A stretch of 16,339 nt of DNA from Clostridium sp. CAG:433 (GTDB lineage Bacteria > Bacillota_I > Bacilli_A > RF39 > UBA660). The stretch lies in the NCBI GenBank assembly GCA_000433675.1, contig FR893527.1:1-16339 (forward strand), in the 5' to 3' direction. The position numbers and the translations under genes were made by a program. Shown one piece after another: positions 1 to 6,995 of the stretch. The notes under the pieces are model-generated. The model did not search any database. It saw only the letters and a list, made by a program, of their open reading frames with translations, and had not been told where the DNA came from. Position 1 is the stretch's first letter, and every line of letters begins with the position of its first letter.

Positions 1-64
1 CTATCACTAACACTACTAATACAATTATACCTAATACTGCAAATAATACATTTTTGTTTTTCAT
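1..64 (-). CDS. 5' end of a membrane-anchored protein (partial)
   Basis: Only the first 21 codons are inside the window; the gene runs off the left edge. The start is the ATG at 64-62, with a GGAGGA ribosome binding site at 71-76 six bases upstream. An in-frame ATG at 70-68 would touch the SD and is less likely. The peptide begins MKNKNVLFAVLG and continues into an unbroken run of I, V and L. This is a lysine-rich N-terminus followed by a membrane segment, hence a signal anchor or signal peptide. It is divergent from the sigma-factor gene. Nothing about its function can be read from this fragment. Confidence 0.7.
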   Translation of the reverse strand, partial: MKNKNVLFAVLGIIVLVVLVI

Positions 65-123
65 ACCCATTCCTCCAATCATTTCAACAAATTACTATTT
101 ATCGAAATAACCTATACAAATAT

Positions 124-132
124 ATTATATCA
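124..132 (-). promoter_or_regulatory. Extended -10 promoter for the leftmost minus-strand gene
   Basis: Read on the minus strand this is TGATATAAT, a perfect extended -10 (TGnTATAAT), about 60 bases upstream of the start codon at 64. No good -35 is visible 17 bases further up (TAGAAA), which is acceptable for an extended -10 promoter. Confidence 0.5.
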
Positions 133-178
133 AAAAAAAACTAATTTTTCTATTGGACTACTTATTTTTAGTGAAATA

Positions 179-209
179 TCGACACTAATATAAATAATAC
201 AAGTATAAT
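179..209 (+). promoter_or_regulatory. Probable promoter for the sigma-factor gene
   Basis: TATAAT lies at 204-209, with TCGACA (five of six to TTGACA) at 179-184 and a long 19-bp spacer. Transcription would start near 216, so the terminator at 242-266 falls in the first 50 bases of the transcript. Confidence 0.4.
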
Positions 210-241
210 TAAAAATATAGTAAATAGCATATAAGCAAACT

Positions 242-266
242 GAATGGAGAAATCCATTCTTTTTTT
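242..266 (+). terminator. Intrinsic terminator in the sigma-gene leader
   Basis: A 7-bp stem GAATGGA/TCCATTC closed by a GAAA tetraloop is followed by seven T residues. It works only in the plus direction, yet no plus-strand gene precedes it. It ends about 20 bases before the start codon at 288, so it looks like an attenuator in the leader or the end of a very short RNA. Confidence 0.65.
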
Positions 267-287
267 GTTTGAAAGGTGGTGTAGAAT

Positions 288-821
288 ATGAATGAATTGA
301 TTTTAAATAATTTGAATTTAGTACATTTTGTAATAAAGAAAATGAATATCAAAATTGGAAATGATTTTGATTATGATGATTTATATCAAGTTGGAGTAAT
401 AGGTTTAATATATGCCTCAAAGAATTATGATGAAAATAAACACATAACATTTTCTACATTTTCTTTTGTTTGTATAAAGAATGAAATTTTAAAATTTATT
501 TATAAAGGTAGTTACAATGACTCATTACAAGTCGAAATTTGTGATGATGTAGTATTGGAAGATACTATTAGAGATGAAAATGTTAACATAGAAGAAGAAA
601 TTATATTTAATGAAAATAATCAAGAATTACATTATATTCTAGATAACTACCTTAATGAAAATGAAAGAAAAATAATAAAGATGTTATATGGAATAGATAG
701 TAAAGTATATAAGCAAAATGAAATATCAGAAATATTGAATATTCCTCAATATAAAGTATCAAGAATCAAAATTAGATTGTTAAAACGAATTAAGGATTGT
801 ATTAACAATCAAAAGTTTTAA
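288..821 (+). CDS. Short sigma-70 family RNA polymerase sigma factor
   Basis: This 177-residue protein would bind core RNA polymerase and direct it to a subset of promoters. Region 2 spans about residues 8-75 and carries the familiar pattern DDLYQVGVIGLIYA, a YDE segment and ITFSTFSFVCIKNEI. Region 4 is at about 115-172, with a helix-turn-helix at roughly 143-167 (QNEISEILNIPQYKVSRIK). Regions 1 and 3 are absent and an acidic linker (about 85-112) joins the two domains. The SD is AAAGGTGGTG at 271-280 and the ATG at 288 fits it. The factor could be a sporulation, stress or element-derived sigma, and the subgroup cannot be assigned. Its transcript appears to pass through a terminator just upstream. 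No anti-sigma gene is adjacent. Confidence 0.85.
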   Translation: MNELILNNLNLVHFVIKKMNIKIGNDFDYDDLYQVGVIGLIYASKNYDENKHITFSTFSFVCIKNEILKFIYKGSYNDSLQVEICDDVVLEDTIRDENVNIEEEIIFNENNQELHYILDNYLNENERKIIKMLYGIDSKVYKQNEISEILNIPQYKVSRIKIRLLKRIKDCINNQKF

Positions 822-831
822 AACTAGATAG

Positions 832-924
832 AATTGTATTTAATAAAATTTATAAAAATGTTATAATAATATCAATAAGTAGTTGATATTTGGTATATTT
901 TTATTGTAAAACTTAAATACAATT
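832..924. repeat. 93-bp imperfect palindromic element (MITE-like)
   Basis: The outer ends are a perfect 12-bp inverted repeat: AATTGTATTTAA (832-843) and TTAAATACAATT (913-924). The centre is a second perfect repeat, AATATCAA (868-875) and TTGATATT (883-890), around a 7-base loop. Between them the arms share ATAAAAAT in the right order, so the whole segment can fold into one long hairpin. It lies exactly where the dacF reading frame is broken. A palindromic insertion element or its scar is the inference; no second copy is in the window. Confidence 0.45.
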
Positions 925-1449
925 AAATTAATAAAAACATATGATGGAATGGATGGATTAAAAACAGGTTATACAAAAGAAGCTGGTTATTGTTTAACTG
1001 CGACTGCTAAAAGAAATAATATGAGATTAATAGGTGTAATTATGGGAGAAGAAACAAGTGCTAAAAGAAATGAAGAAATGAGTAAAATGTTAGATTATGG
1101 ATTTAATCTTTATACAGTAAAGGGGTATTTAACAACAAAAACAAAGGTTGGCACATTTAAAAATGATAAGAGTAAGACAGGAAGAGTAAATGTAGTTCCA
1201 ACACAAGATATAAATGTTCTTAATAAAAAAGGTAATAAAGATAGAGAATTAAGTTATAATCTAGAAATAACTAAAAAGGATATTCCTATTAAAAAAGGCG
1301 ATGTAATTGGATATTTATCAGTTCATGAAAATAACAAGGAAATATATAAAATAAATGTTACCGTTGATGAAGATGTAGAAAGAGCAAATATTCTTGAATT
1401 ATTGCTTAGAAATATAAAGGATATTATGACTGGTGAAAATATAATGTAA
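910..1449 (+). pseudogene. dacF: 5'-truncated D-alanyl-D-alanine carboxypeptidase (DacF/PBP5 type)
   Basis: The frame is open from 910 and reads NTIKLIKTYDGMDGLKTGYT, then AGYCLTATAKRNNMRLIGV. This is the KTG box and following strand of a penicillin-binding-protein-5 type carboxypeptidase. The C-terminal PBP5_C beta domain and the final amphipathic helix (LRNIKDIMTGE) are retained. The catalytic SxxK serine-lysine and the SxN motif are missing, as is the signal peptide, so well over half of the usual length of about 390 residues is lost. Homology extends upstream of the first ATG (949) to 910, next to an in-frame stop at 907. That ATG has no SD. The fragment cannot be catalytic and is best read as a deletion remnant. 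The downstream frame is still uninterrupted, so the loss may be recent. Confidence 0.8.
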
Positions 1450-1451
1450 GA

Positions 1452-1481
1452 AAATATGGACAATTAAGTTCATATTTTTTT
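1452..1481 (+). terminator. Intrinsic terminator after the dacF remnant
   Basis: The 10-bp stem AAATATGGAC (1452-1461) and GTTCATATTT (1468-1477) contains one G-T wobble and a 6-base loop, and runs into a T tract. Confidence 0.7.
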
Positions 1482-1497
1482 GTAGATAGTGTATAAT
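1469..1497 (+). promoter_or_regulatory. Promoter for the lipoprotein gene
   Basis: TATAAT lies at 1492-1497 and TTCATA (four of six to TTGACA) at 1469-1474, with a 17-bp spacer. It overlaps the right arm of the preceding terminator. Confidence 0.5.
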
Positions 1498-1516
1498 TAA
1501 TTTACAGGTGAAAACG

Positions 1517-2053
1517 ATGAAAAAAAGTAAATTATTATTAACAATTTTATTATGTATTCTATCTTTTTTATTATTAACAGGATGTTCAAATGATTCTGAT
1601 AAAAAAGCAAATTGTTCAGCTTTAGAATGTATAAAAAAAATAAAAGTAGATAATACGGTAGAAGAAGTAAATAAAATTATAGGTGTAAAAGGTGTTTTAT
1701 ATGATAAAGAAAATAAGTTTTATAGGTATGATTTAGATAATGGGGAAACAATTACTTTAAAATATTATTCAAGTGATACAGCAACTATAACTGCTTCTTA
1801 TAATAAAAAGGAACTAGCAAATAGAAAAGTAGATTTATCTAATTTAAATAGTTTAAAAAAGAAAGTTAATTCAGGTATTACATATGACAAGTTTAAAGAA
1901 GAAGTCGGTGGAGTAGATGGTACTTTGATAGAAAAATCAAAAATAAGTAAAACATATTTTTGGGCTTCTAAAGACGGAGGATATATAACAGCAATTTTTA
2001 AAGAAAAAGATAATAAATGTTTTTATTTTTATGGATATGGTGATGTGAGATAA
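1517..2053 (+). CDS. Small secreted lipoprotein with two BLIP-like repeats
   Basis: The chosen start is the ATG at 1517, six bases after AGGTG; a GTG at 1508 is in frame but overlaps that SD. The 178-residue product has a lysine-rich N-terminus, a long hydrophobic core and a lipobox LLTGC with Cys23 as the lipidated residue, so it should be anchored outside the membrane. The mature part shows two similar halves: about 37-85 (VDNTVEEVNKIIGVKGVL, then YDLDNGETITLKYY) and about 113-175 (ITYDKFKEEVGGVDGTLIEK, then YFWASKDGGYITAIF). Such paired repeats are typical of the SmpA/BLIP-like (DUF3862-type) fold of Gram-positive lipoproteins. The partner is unknown. It has its own promoter. Confidence 0.75.
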   Translation: MKKSKLLLTILLCILSFLLLTGCSNDSDKKANCSALECIKKIKVDNTVEEVNKIIGVKGVLYDKENKFYRYDLDNGETITLKYYSSDTATITASYNKKELANRKVDLSNLNSLKKKVNSGITYDKFKEEVGGVDGTLIEKSKISKTYFWASKDGGYITAIFKEKDNKCFYFYGYGDVR

Positions 2054-2076
2054 GGCCTTATTTAGGGCTTTTTATT
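2054..2076 (+). terminator. Possible terminator after the lipoprotein gene
   Basis: AAGGCC and GGGCTT can pair with one internal mismatch around TTATTTA, and a T-rich run follows. The match is imperfect, so this is tentative. Confidence 0.4.
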
Positions 2077-2122
2077 TTGCTGTTTTTAATGTATAATATT
2101 TTCTAGAAATGAAGTGATTTAT

Positions 2123-2935
2123 ATGAAATTATTATTACATATTTGCTGCGCACCATGTAGTATTATGTGTATAAAAAAATTAAGGGAAGAAGATATTGAT
2201 GTTACAGGTTTTTGGTATAACACAAATATTCATCCTTATATGGAATATAAGGCTAGGCGAGATACTTTAAAGAAATATAGTGAAATGATTAACTTGAATG
2301 TAATATATAAAGATGAGTATGGTCTTAGAGAGTTTACTAAAAATACTATTAATATACTTGATAATAGATGTAGATATTGTTACTATTCAAGACTTGATGA
2401 AGCAGCTAGATATGCAAAAGAAAATGGTTATGATGCATTTTGTACAAGTCTTCTTATAAGTCCATATCAAAAACATGATATAATTAAAGAAGTAGGAAAA
2501 TCTTTAGAAAAAAAATATGGTATTAAATTTTATTATTATGATTTTAGACCATATTTTAAAGAAGGTAGAGAAGAAGCAAAAAGACTTGGACTTTATATGC
2601 AGAAATATTGTGGATGTGTATTTAGTGAAGAAGAAAGATATTTAAATTATATTGTAAAAGATAAAGAAAGAATGAGTGAAATAAGATTAGTTAAACCATC
2701 TACTATGTTTCAAAATGAAATAAAAAATTATTTAATAGAAAAGAAAAGAGAGTTTAATGGAGTAGATGATTCTTGTGATTACTTAATTATAAGAAAAGAT
2801 GATAACAAGTTAATTGGTATGATTGAAAATGTTAAAGATAATAACTTTACTTTATTAAATGCAGAACAAAACAAAGGTTATGAAGATGAAATAATAAAAT
2901 TAATTGAACTAAAAAAATTATTATATAAAAATTAG
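2123..2935 (+). CDS. queH: Epoxyqueuosine reductase QueH with a C-terminal GNAT-like extension
   Basis: QueH catalyses the last step of queuosine synthesis, reducing epoxyqueuosine to queuosine in tRNA with an iron-sulfur cluster. It is the non-homologous replacement of QueG. The start MKLLLHICCAPCS at 2123 is the standard QueH N-terminus; a GTG at 2114 is in frame but lies within the SD region. Conserved cysteines are Cys8, Cys9, Cys12, then CRYC (83-86) and CGC (163-165). Also visible are the tyrosine-rich YYSRLDEAARYA and the FRPYFKEGR block. QueH proper ends near residue 178. Residues about 185-270 (IRLVKPS, then LIIRKDDNKLIGMIE) resemble the N-terminal half of a GNAT acetyltransferase, but no acetyl-CoA loop is present. 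Preceded by TATAAT at 2092-2097. Confidence 0.9.
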   Translation: MKLLLHICCAPCSIMCIKKLREEDIDVTGFWYNTNIHPYMEYKARRDTLKKYSEMINLNVIYKDEYGLREFTKNTINILDNRCRYCYYSRLDEAARYAKENGYDAFCTSLLISPYQKHDIIKEVGKSLEKKYGIKFYYYDFRPYFKEGREEAKRLGLYMQKYCGCVFSEEERYLNYIVKDKERMSEIRLVKPSTMFQNEIKNYLIEKKREFNGVDDSCDYLIIRKDDNKLIGMIENVKDNNFTLLNAEQNKGYEDEIIKLIELKKLLYKN

Positions 2936-2944
2936 TGTAATACA

Positions 2945-2953
2945 TGTTATAAT
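2945..2953 (+). promoter_or_regulatory. Extended -10 promoter for the YcxB-like/deaminase operon
   Basis: TGTTATAAT is a perfect TGnTATAAT, 26 bases before the start at 2979. No clear -35 is seen. Confidence 0.5.
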
Positions 2954-2978
2954 TAAAATAGCAGAGGTGTTATGATGT

Positions 2979-4199
2979 ATGGAGAAATTTGATAAGAAAA
3001 AAAGTATATTTAAATATGAAGGAAAATATACATATGAATATTTTGTTGATGCATATAAAACATACCTAATTCCTTATCTTTTTAGAGATATGATTTACAC
3101 ATTAATTTTTATAATTGGAATAAGCATTATTCCAGCAATTTTATCAAAGAATACGGTAGGAAGTTATTCTTTTGGTATTATTATATTTTTAATAGTAGTG
3201 TTTCTTGCTAGATTATTATCTTTTAATAGATTTGCTAGAAAAAGAAGTTTGGATGATCTTGAAAAAATTAATGATAAAAATTATAATTTTTATTTTTATG
3301 ATGGTTATTTTATTTTTGAATCAGAAAATAATATTATGAAGATTAATAATGATAAGATAACCAAAATTGTTGAAAGTGATAAATATATCTATATTAATGA
3401 TTCAGATAAAATTTTAGGTATAAAAAAAGAATTAATATCAAATGAACTTTATGAATATATTATAAATATTAAAAAAGATGTATATAAAAGAAAAGGTGAA
3501 ATTAATTTTAACAATCATCATAAAAAGAAATTAGTAGATATTTTGTTTTGGATTAATGTATTTTTAATTTTTATAATGTTATACTTAATTCAATCTGGAA
3601 TTAAACTAGATATTTTATTCTATTTGTTAGAAATTATTCCTGTGATTACATTCATAGTTGGTGTTAGTTTTAAAGCAGATAAAAATTTAAATTCAAAAAA
3701 GGATATTACAATTGGTATTTTTTGCGTTATATTTATATTTTTATGTTTTGCAATTATAGACCTTGGTGAACACATAGGACCATATAAACTTAATGATATA
3801 GGGAAAAAATTAGATTATAATGAATTTATTTCAATTACTTTACCAGATAATGCACAAATTAGTGAAGAACTTGTATATAATCCGAAAATGGGAAAAGAAA
3901 AAGAAAGAGATTTTGAAATAAAATTAAATAATGAGGATAAAAGTAATATTGAAGAATCCATGAAGGATAGTAAAAATTGGAAAAAAGGATATTTATTAAA
4001 ATCAGATTTATATATATTTATTGATGATTTTGACTATAGTGATTCAAGTTACTATCTAATATATAATTCTGATAATAAAGAATACAATTCTGTACCAGAA
4101 AGTACAGGTGTATATAAATATTATGTCGCATCATTTAATCCAAATATTAATAATGGAAATATTGAAATATCTGAATTTTATTATCAGTATAAAAAATAG
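2979..4199 (+). CDS. YcxB-like multi-pass membrane protein with extracytoplasmic tail
   Basis: This 406-residue protein has two membrane segments at about residues 33-78. They are followed by a beta-rich cytoplasmic stretch (about 100-165; NFYFYDGYFIFES, KITKIVESDKYIYI), as in the YcxB-like family. Three more hydrophobic segments lie at about 186-262. The hydrophilic, aspartate- and tyrosine-rich C-terminal region (about 265-406) would therefore lie outside if the N-terminus is inside. The domain after residue 180 is not part of ordinary YcxB proteins and was not recognised. The SD AGAGGTG (2963-2969) is nine bases from the ATG. A six-codon ORF (2972-2992) overlaps the start in another frame. 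The gene ends 14 bases before the deaminase, so the two probably share an mRNA, but no functional link is evident. Confidence 0.6.
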   Translation: MEKFDKKKSIFKYEGKYTYEYFVDAYKTYLIPYLFRDMIYTLIFIIGISIIPAILSKNTVGSYSFGIIIFLIVVFLARLLSFNRFARKRSLDDLEKINDKNYNFYFYDGYFIFESENNIMKINNDKITKIVESDKYIYINDSDKILGIKKELISNELYEYIINIKKDVYKRKGEINFNNHHKKKLVDILFWINVFLIFIMLYLIQSGIKLDILFYLLEIIPVITFIVGVSFKADKNLNSKKDITIGIFCVIFIFLCFAIIDLGEHIGPYKLNDIGKKLDYNEFISITLPDNAQISEELVYNPKMGKEKERDFEIKLNNEDKSNIEESMKDSKNWKKGYLLKSDLYIFIDDFDYSDSSYYLIYNSDNKEYNSVPESTGVYKYYVASFNPNINNGNIEISEFYYQYKK

Positions 4200-4213
4200 A
4201 AAAGAGGGTAAAT

Positions 4214-4687
4214 ATGAAAAATAATGAATATATGAAAGTTGCTGTAGAAGAAGCAAATATTAATATGAAAGAAAATTTTGTAAATGGTGGACCTTTTGGA
4301 GCAGTAATAGTTAAAGATGGTAAGATAATATCAAGAGCGCATAATACAGTTTTAAAAAGTAAAGATGCAACTGCGCATGCAGAAGTTAATGCAATTAGAG
4401 AAGCATCAAAAGTGCTTAATACACATGATCTATCAGGATGTATTCTTTATACAAGTGCTGAACCTTGTCCAATGTGTTTATCAGCTATTATATGGGCTAA
4501 TATAAAAGAAGTTTATTATGCAAATACTAAAGAAGAAGCAAATGAAATAGGTTTTAGAGATGATATAATTTATGAATATATAAAAGGCAATAATAAAGAT
4601 TTAATTAATTTACATAAATTAGATGAAGAAACTGCTAAAGAAGCATTTGATAGTTTTAAAAATAGTTTAGATAAAGAAATTTATTAA
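4214..4687 (+). CDS. guaD: Guanine deaminase-like cytidine/deoxycytidylate deaminase family protein
   Basis: This 157-residue zinc-dependent deaminase probably converts guanine to xanthine in the cytoplasm as part of purine salvage. The zinc site is clear: His55-Ala-Glu57 (catalytic glutamate) and PCPMC with Cys85 and Cys88. The pattern PFGAVIVKDGKIIS, then NTHDLSGCILYTSAEPCPMC, and the C-terminal GFRDDIIYEYI segment resemble Bacillus GuaD more than the tRNA adenosine deaminase TadA. The length matches the GuaD family (about 155). TadA or another nucleoside deaminase remains possible. The SD is AGAGGG at 4203-4208. It is second in a two-gene operon and closed by a strong terminator. Confidence 0.8.
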   Translation: MKNNEYMKVAVEEANINMKENFVNGGPFGAVIVKDGKIISRAHNTVLKSKDATAHAEVNAIREASKVLNTHDLSGCILYTSAEPCPMCLSAIIWANIKEVYYANTKEEANEIGFRDDIIYEYIKGNNKDLINLHKLDEETAKEAFDSFKNSLDKEIY

Positions 4688-4717
4688 GAAAATTGGTAGA
4701 AATATCAATTTTCTTTT
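4686..4717 (+). terminator. Intrinsic terminator after guaD
   Basis: A perfect 10-bp stem AAGAAAATTG/CAATTTTCTT with a 10-base loop ends in a T run. The left arm includes the last two bases of the guaD stop codon. Confidence 0.8.
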
Positions 4718-4862
4718 AATTTATAGGGGAATTCTAACTGTAAAGAGAGAATATAACATATGAAAGGGTTATTTTGGTAAGTGAAAGGAGGTAAATATAA
4801 CCTTGAATATACAGTAAATAAATACTATTATTATGAATAATTAAAAAGAAAAATAATAAATA
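4718..4862 (+). other. Gene-free spacer upstream of the recA promoter with an orphan SD
   Basis: The stretch holds a perfect Shine-Dalgarno sequence, AAAGGAGGT at 4784-4792, but only trivial reading frames follow it (MNIQ-stop from a TTG, and a 3-codon ATG frame). A short MKGLFW-stop frame precedes it. It may be the relic of a lost gene. No RNA gene was recognised. Confidence 0.4.
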
Positions 4863-4875
4863 GAACAAATGTTTG
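4863..4875 (+). promoter_or_regulatory. SOS (LexA) box of recA
   Basis: GAACAAATGTTTG follows the Gram-positive LexA consensus GAAC-N4-GTTC/T. It lies ten bases upstream of the recA -35. The 13-mer AACAAATGTTTGA is found again in the dinB promoter (7040-7052). lexA itself is not in the window. Confidence 0.8.
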
Positions 4876-4884
4876 AAAAAACAC

Positions 4885-4913
4885 TTGATTTTGTTTTTAA
4901 GTTGAGTTATAAT
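4885..4913 (+). promoter_or_regulatory. recA promoter
   Basis: TTGATT (4885-4890) and TATAAT (4908-4913) are 17 bp apart, 35 bases before the recA start codon. Confidence 0.8.
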
Positions 4914-4947
4914 AGAAATGTATTAAGCTACAAGGAGGAAAAAATAG

Positions 4948-5964
4948 ATGGCAAAAACAAATGAAACAGATAAGGACAAGATATTATCACAAGTTCTTTT
5001 AGATATAGAAAAACAATTTGGTAAAGGGGCAATAATGAAACTTGGTGATGATACTCATAATGAAATAGCAGTATCACCAAGTGGATCATTAACACTTGAT
5101 TTAGCTTTAGGTGTTGGAGGATATCCTAAGGGAAGAATTATTGAAATATATGGACCAGAATCATCTGGTAAAACTACATTTGCACTTCATGCAATAGCAG
5201 AAATTCAAAAAGCAGGAGGAAGAGCAGCTTTTATAGATGCTGAACATGCACTAGATCCAGTATATGCTAAAAACTTAGGAGTAAATATAAATGAATTATT
5301 ACTTTCTCAACCAGATACAGGTGAACAAGCACTTGAAATTTGTGAAGCATTAGTTAGAAGTGAAGCAATAAATATAGTTGTAATAGATTCAGTTGCAGCA
5401 CTTGTACCACAAGCTGAAATAGAAGGTGAAATGGGTGATTCACATGTTGGTCTTCAAGCAAGATTAATGAGTCAAGCACTTAGAAAATTATCTGGAACTA
5501 TTAATAAAACAAATACAATTGCAATTTTTATTAACCAATTAAGAGAAAAAGTTGGTGTTATGTTTGGTAATCCTGAAACTACACCAGGAGGAAGAGCATT
5601 AAAATTCTATTCAACAATTAGAATGGACGTAAGACGTAGTGAACAAATAAAACAAGGTGATAGTGTTATTGGTAATAAAACTACAGTTAAAATTGTAAAG
5701 AATAAGGTTGCACCACCATTTAAAACAGCTGTTGTTGAAATTATGTATGGTGAAGGTGTAAGTAGAGTTTCTGAAATAATTGATTTAGGTGTTGAAGCAG
5801 GTATTATTGATAAAAGTGGTGCTTGGTACTCATATAATGGTGAAAAGTTAGGTCAAGGTAAAGAAACTGTTAAAGCATTATTAAAAGAAAATGATAAATT
5901 AAGAGATGAACTTGAACAAAAAGTAAGAGAACATTTTAATATGGCAATAAAAAAAGAAAAATAA
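4948..5964 (+). CDS. recA: RecA recombinase
   Basis: RecA forms ATP-dependent filaments on single-stranded DNA. It carries out strand exchange in homologous recombination and triggers LexA self-cleavage. The 338 residues are full length for the family. Walker A is GPESSGKTT at 69-77, Walker B is VVIDSVAAL near 145, and the DNA-binding loops are represented by EGEMGDSHVGLQARLMSQALR (L1 side) and the conserved NQLREKVGVMFGNPETTPGG (L2 side). The C-terminus is short and charged. The start at 4948 has a strong SD (AAGGAGG at about 4931). It is monocistronic: a terminator closes it and the next genes converge. The SOS box and strong promoter indicate damage-inducible expression. Confidence 0.98.
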   Translation: MAKTNETDKDKILSQVLLDIEKQFGKGAIMKLGDDTHNEIAVSPSGSLTLDLALGVGGYPKGRIIEIYGPESSGKTTFALHAIAEIQKAGGRAAFIDAEHALDPVYAKNLGVNINELLLSQPDTGEQALEICEALVRSEAINIVVIDSVAALVPQAEIEGEMGDSHVGLQARLMSQALRKLSGTINKTNTIAIFINQLREKVGVMFGNPETTPGGRALKFYSTIRMDVRRSEQIKQGDSVIGNKTTVKIVKNKVAPPFKTAVVEIMYGEGVSRVSEIIDLGVEAGIIDKSGAWYSYNGEKLGQGKETVKALLKENDKLRDELEQKVREHFNMAIKKEK

Positions 5965-6020
5965 AAAAATTCTATATGATGTTAATTTAAAATATCAAAC
6001 ATCAATATAGAATTTTTTTT
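5964..6020. terminator. Shared bidirectional terminator of recA and cotJC
   Basis: A long hairpin is formed by the A-rich arm AAAAAATTCTATAT plus GATGTT (5964-5983) and AACATC, a bulged A, then ATATAGAATTTTTT (5998-6018). The A tract on one side and the T tract on the other make it usable from both strands, as expected between convergent genes. Confidence 0.85.
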
Positions 6021-6597
6021 ATATTAAATAACTTTTGTCCCCAAGCATTTTTTTAGCATATTCTTCATATAGTGCTTTAAATCTTTCATAGTGAATAACT
6101 TCTCTTTCTCTTAAGAATGAAAGAGGCGCTAAAATATCTTCATCATCAGTTAAATCCATTAGATTTTCATATACAGTTCTTGCTTTTTGTTCAGCAGCCA
6201 TATCTTCAGCAAGATCTGTTAAAGGATCACCAGTTACAGCAAAATATGCGGCAGTAAAAGGTATCCCGTTAGCATCTTGTGGGAAAACAGCATTTTTATG
6301 TTCAGTATACTGACTTCCAAGACCTGCTTTTTTTAATTCTTCAGGAGTCGCACCATCTAAAAGTTGATATACCATCGCACTTATTATTTCAAGGTGTGCC
6401 ATTTCTTCAGTTGCTATATCAGAAAGAATAGCTTTGCCTTTATCATCTGGCATTGTATACCTTTGATTTAAATATCTAAGAGTGGCACCAAGTTCCCCAG
6501 CATAACCACCACTTTGAGTTATAATATATTTTGCCATTTCAACATTTTTCTTTTTTATATTTACAGGAAACTGTAATTTTTTTTCATATTTCCACAT
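6019..6597 (-). CDS. cotJC: Spore coat protein CotJC, manganese-catalase family
   Basis: CotJC is an inner spore-coat protein of the non-haem dimanganese catalase family, presumably protecting the spore from peroxide. It has 192 residues, near the family length. All five expected metal ligands can be placed: Glu35 (AGELGATL), Glu65 and His68 (ATEEMAHLE), Glu136 (AAEQKAR) and His169 (EREVIHYERF). The start is ATG at 6597-6595 with GGAGG five bases upstream. It follows the cotJA/B gene after nine bases, so the two are co-transcribed, as in the cotJ operon of Bacillus. Its presence suggests that the organism forms spores or has kept part of that programme. Confidence 0.95.
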   Translation of the reverse strand: MWKYEKKLQFPVNIKKKNVEMAKYIITQSGGYAGELGATLRYLNQRYTMPDDKGKAILSDIATEEMAHLEIISAMVYQLLDGATPEELKKAGLGSQYTEHKNAVFPQDANGIPFTAAYFAVTGDPLTDLAEDMAAEQKARTVYENLMDLTDDEDILAPLSFLREREVIHYERFKALYEEYAKKMLGDKSYLI

Positions 6598-6606
6598 AAG
6601 AACCTC

Positions 6607-6966
6607 CTACTGTCTTTCCCATGGCCATGGGCTATTTATCCAAGGCCAAGGAGAACTTTCATTTGAATTTAAAATAATATTTCCGAATTTTTTTTCATAT
6701 TCTTTTAAGTATTTATTACTTATTTCTGAATATTGATTATAAAGTCCAATAGCCTGTGCATCATTTGGATATATATCTAAATATAAATTAAGTTCATGAG
6801 CTGCGAAAGCATACATTTGAATCTTTTGCATTAACTCATCTCTTTCATTCATTGGTTTTATATCCGCAACATATTTATAAGGCCAGAAATAATAATCGAA
6901 AAGATTACCTCTATTAAGTGCTTCACTTGGAGAAACTATGCTATATAATTCTTTATTTTCATTCAT
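6607..6966 (-). CDS. cotJB: Spore coat protein: CotJA-CotJB fusion
   Basis: The start is ATG at 6966, eight bases after AAAGGA; the ATG at 6975 overlaps that SD. In the 119-residue product the first part (about 6-35; SPSEALNRGNLFDYYFWPYK) matches the short coat protein CotJA (pattern EALxxGTLFxxLYxPYK). From about residue 40 it is CotJB: ERDELMQKIQMYAFAAHEL, NLYLDIYPND, a YEKKFG segment and the proline-tryptophan tail SPWPWINSPWPWE. In Bacillus these are two genes; here one continuous frame carries both, followed directly by cotJC. The promoter should be sporulation-specific (sigma-E in Bacillus). A CATAATAT sequence lies upstream on the minus strand, but the match is only partial. Confidence 0.85.
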   Translation of the reverse strand: MNENKELYSIVSPSEALNRGNLFDYYFWPYKYVADIKPMNERDELMQKIQMYAFAAHELNLYLDIYPNDAQAIGLYNQYSEISNKYLKEYEKKFGNIILNSNESSPWPWINSPWPWERQ

Positions 6967-6995
6967 ATTTATCATCCTTTCATTTTTTATATTAT

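Noticed and set aside
949..1449. dacF remnant as a functional 166-residue gene
   Set aside because: Homology starts upstream of the only possible ATG, there is no SD, and the catalytic serine and signal peptide are missing.
2972..2992. Six-codon ORF overlapping the start of the YcxB-like gene as a regulatory uORF
   Set aside because: It is only two to five bases from the SD and has no other supporting signal; chance is adequate.
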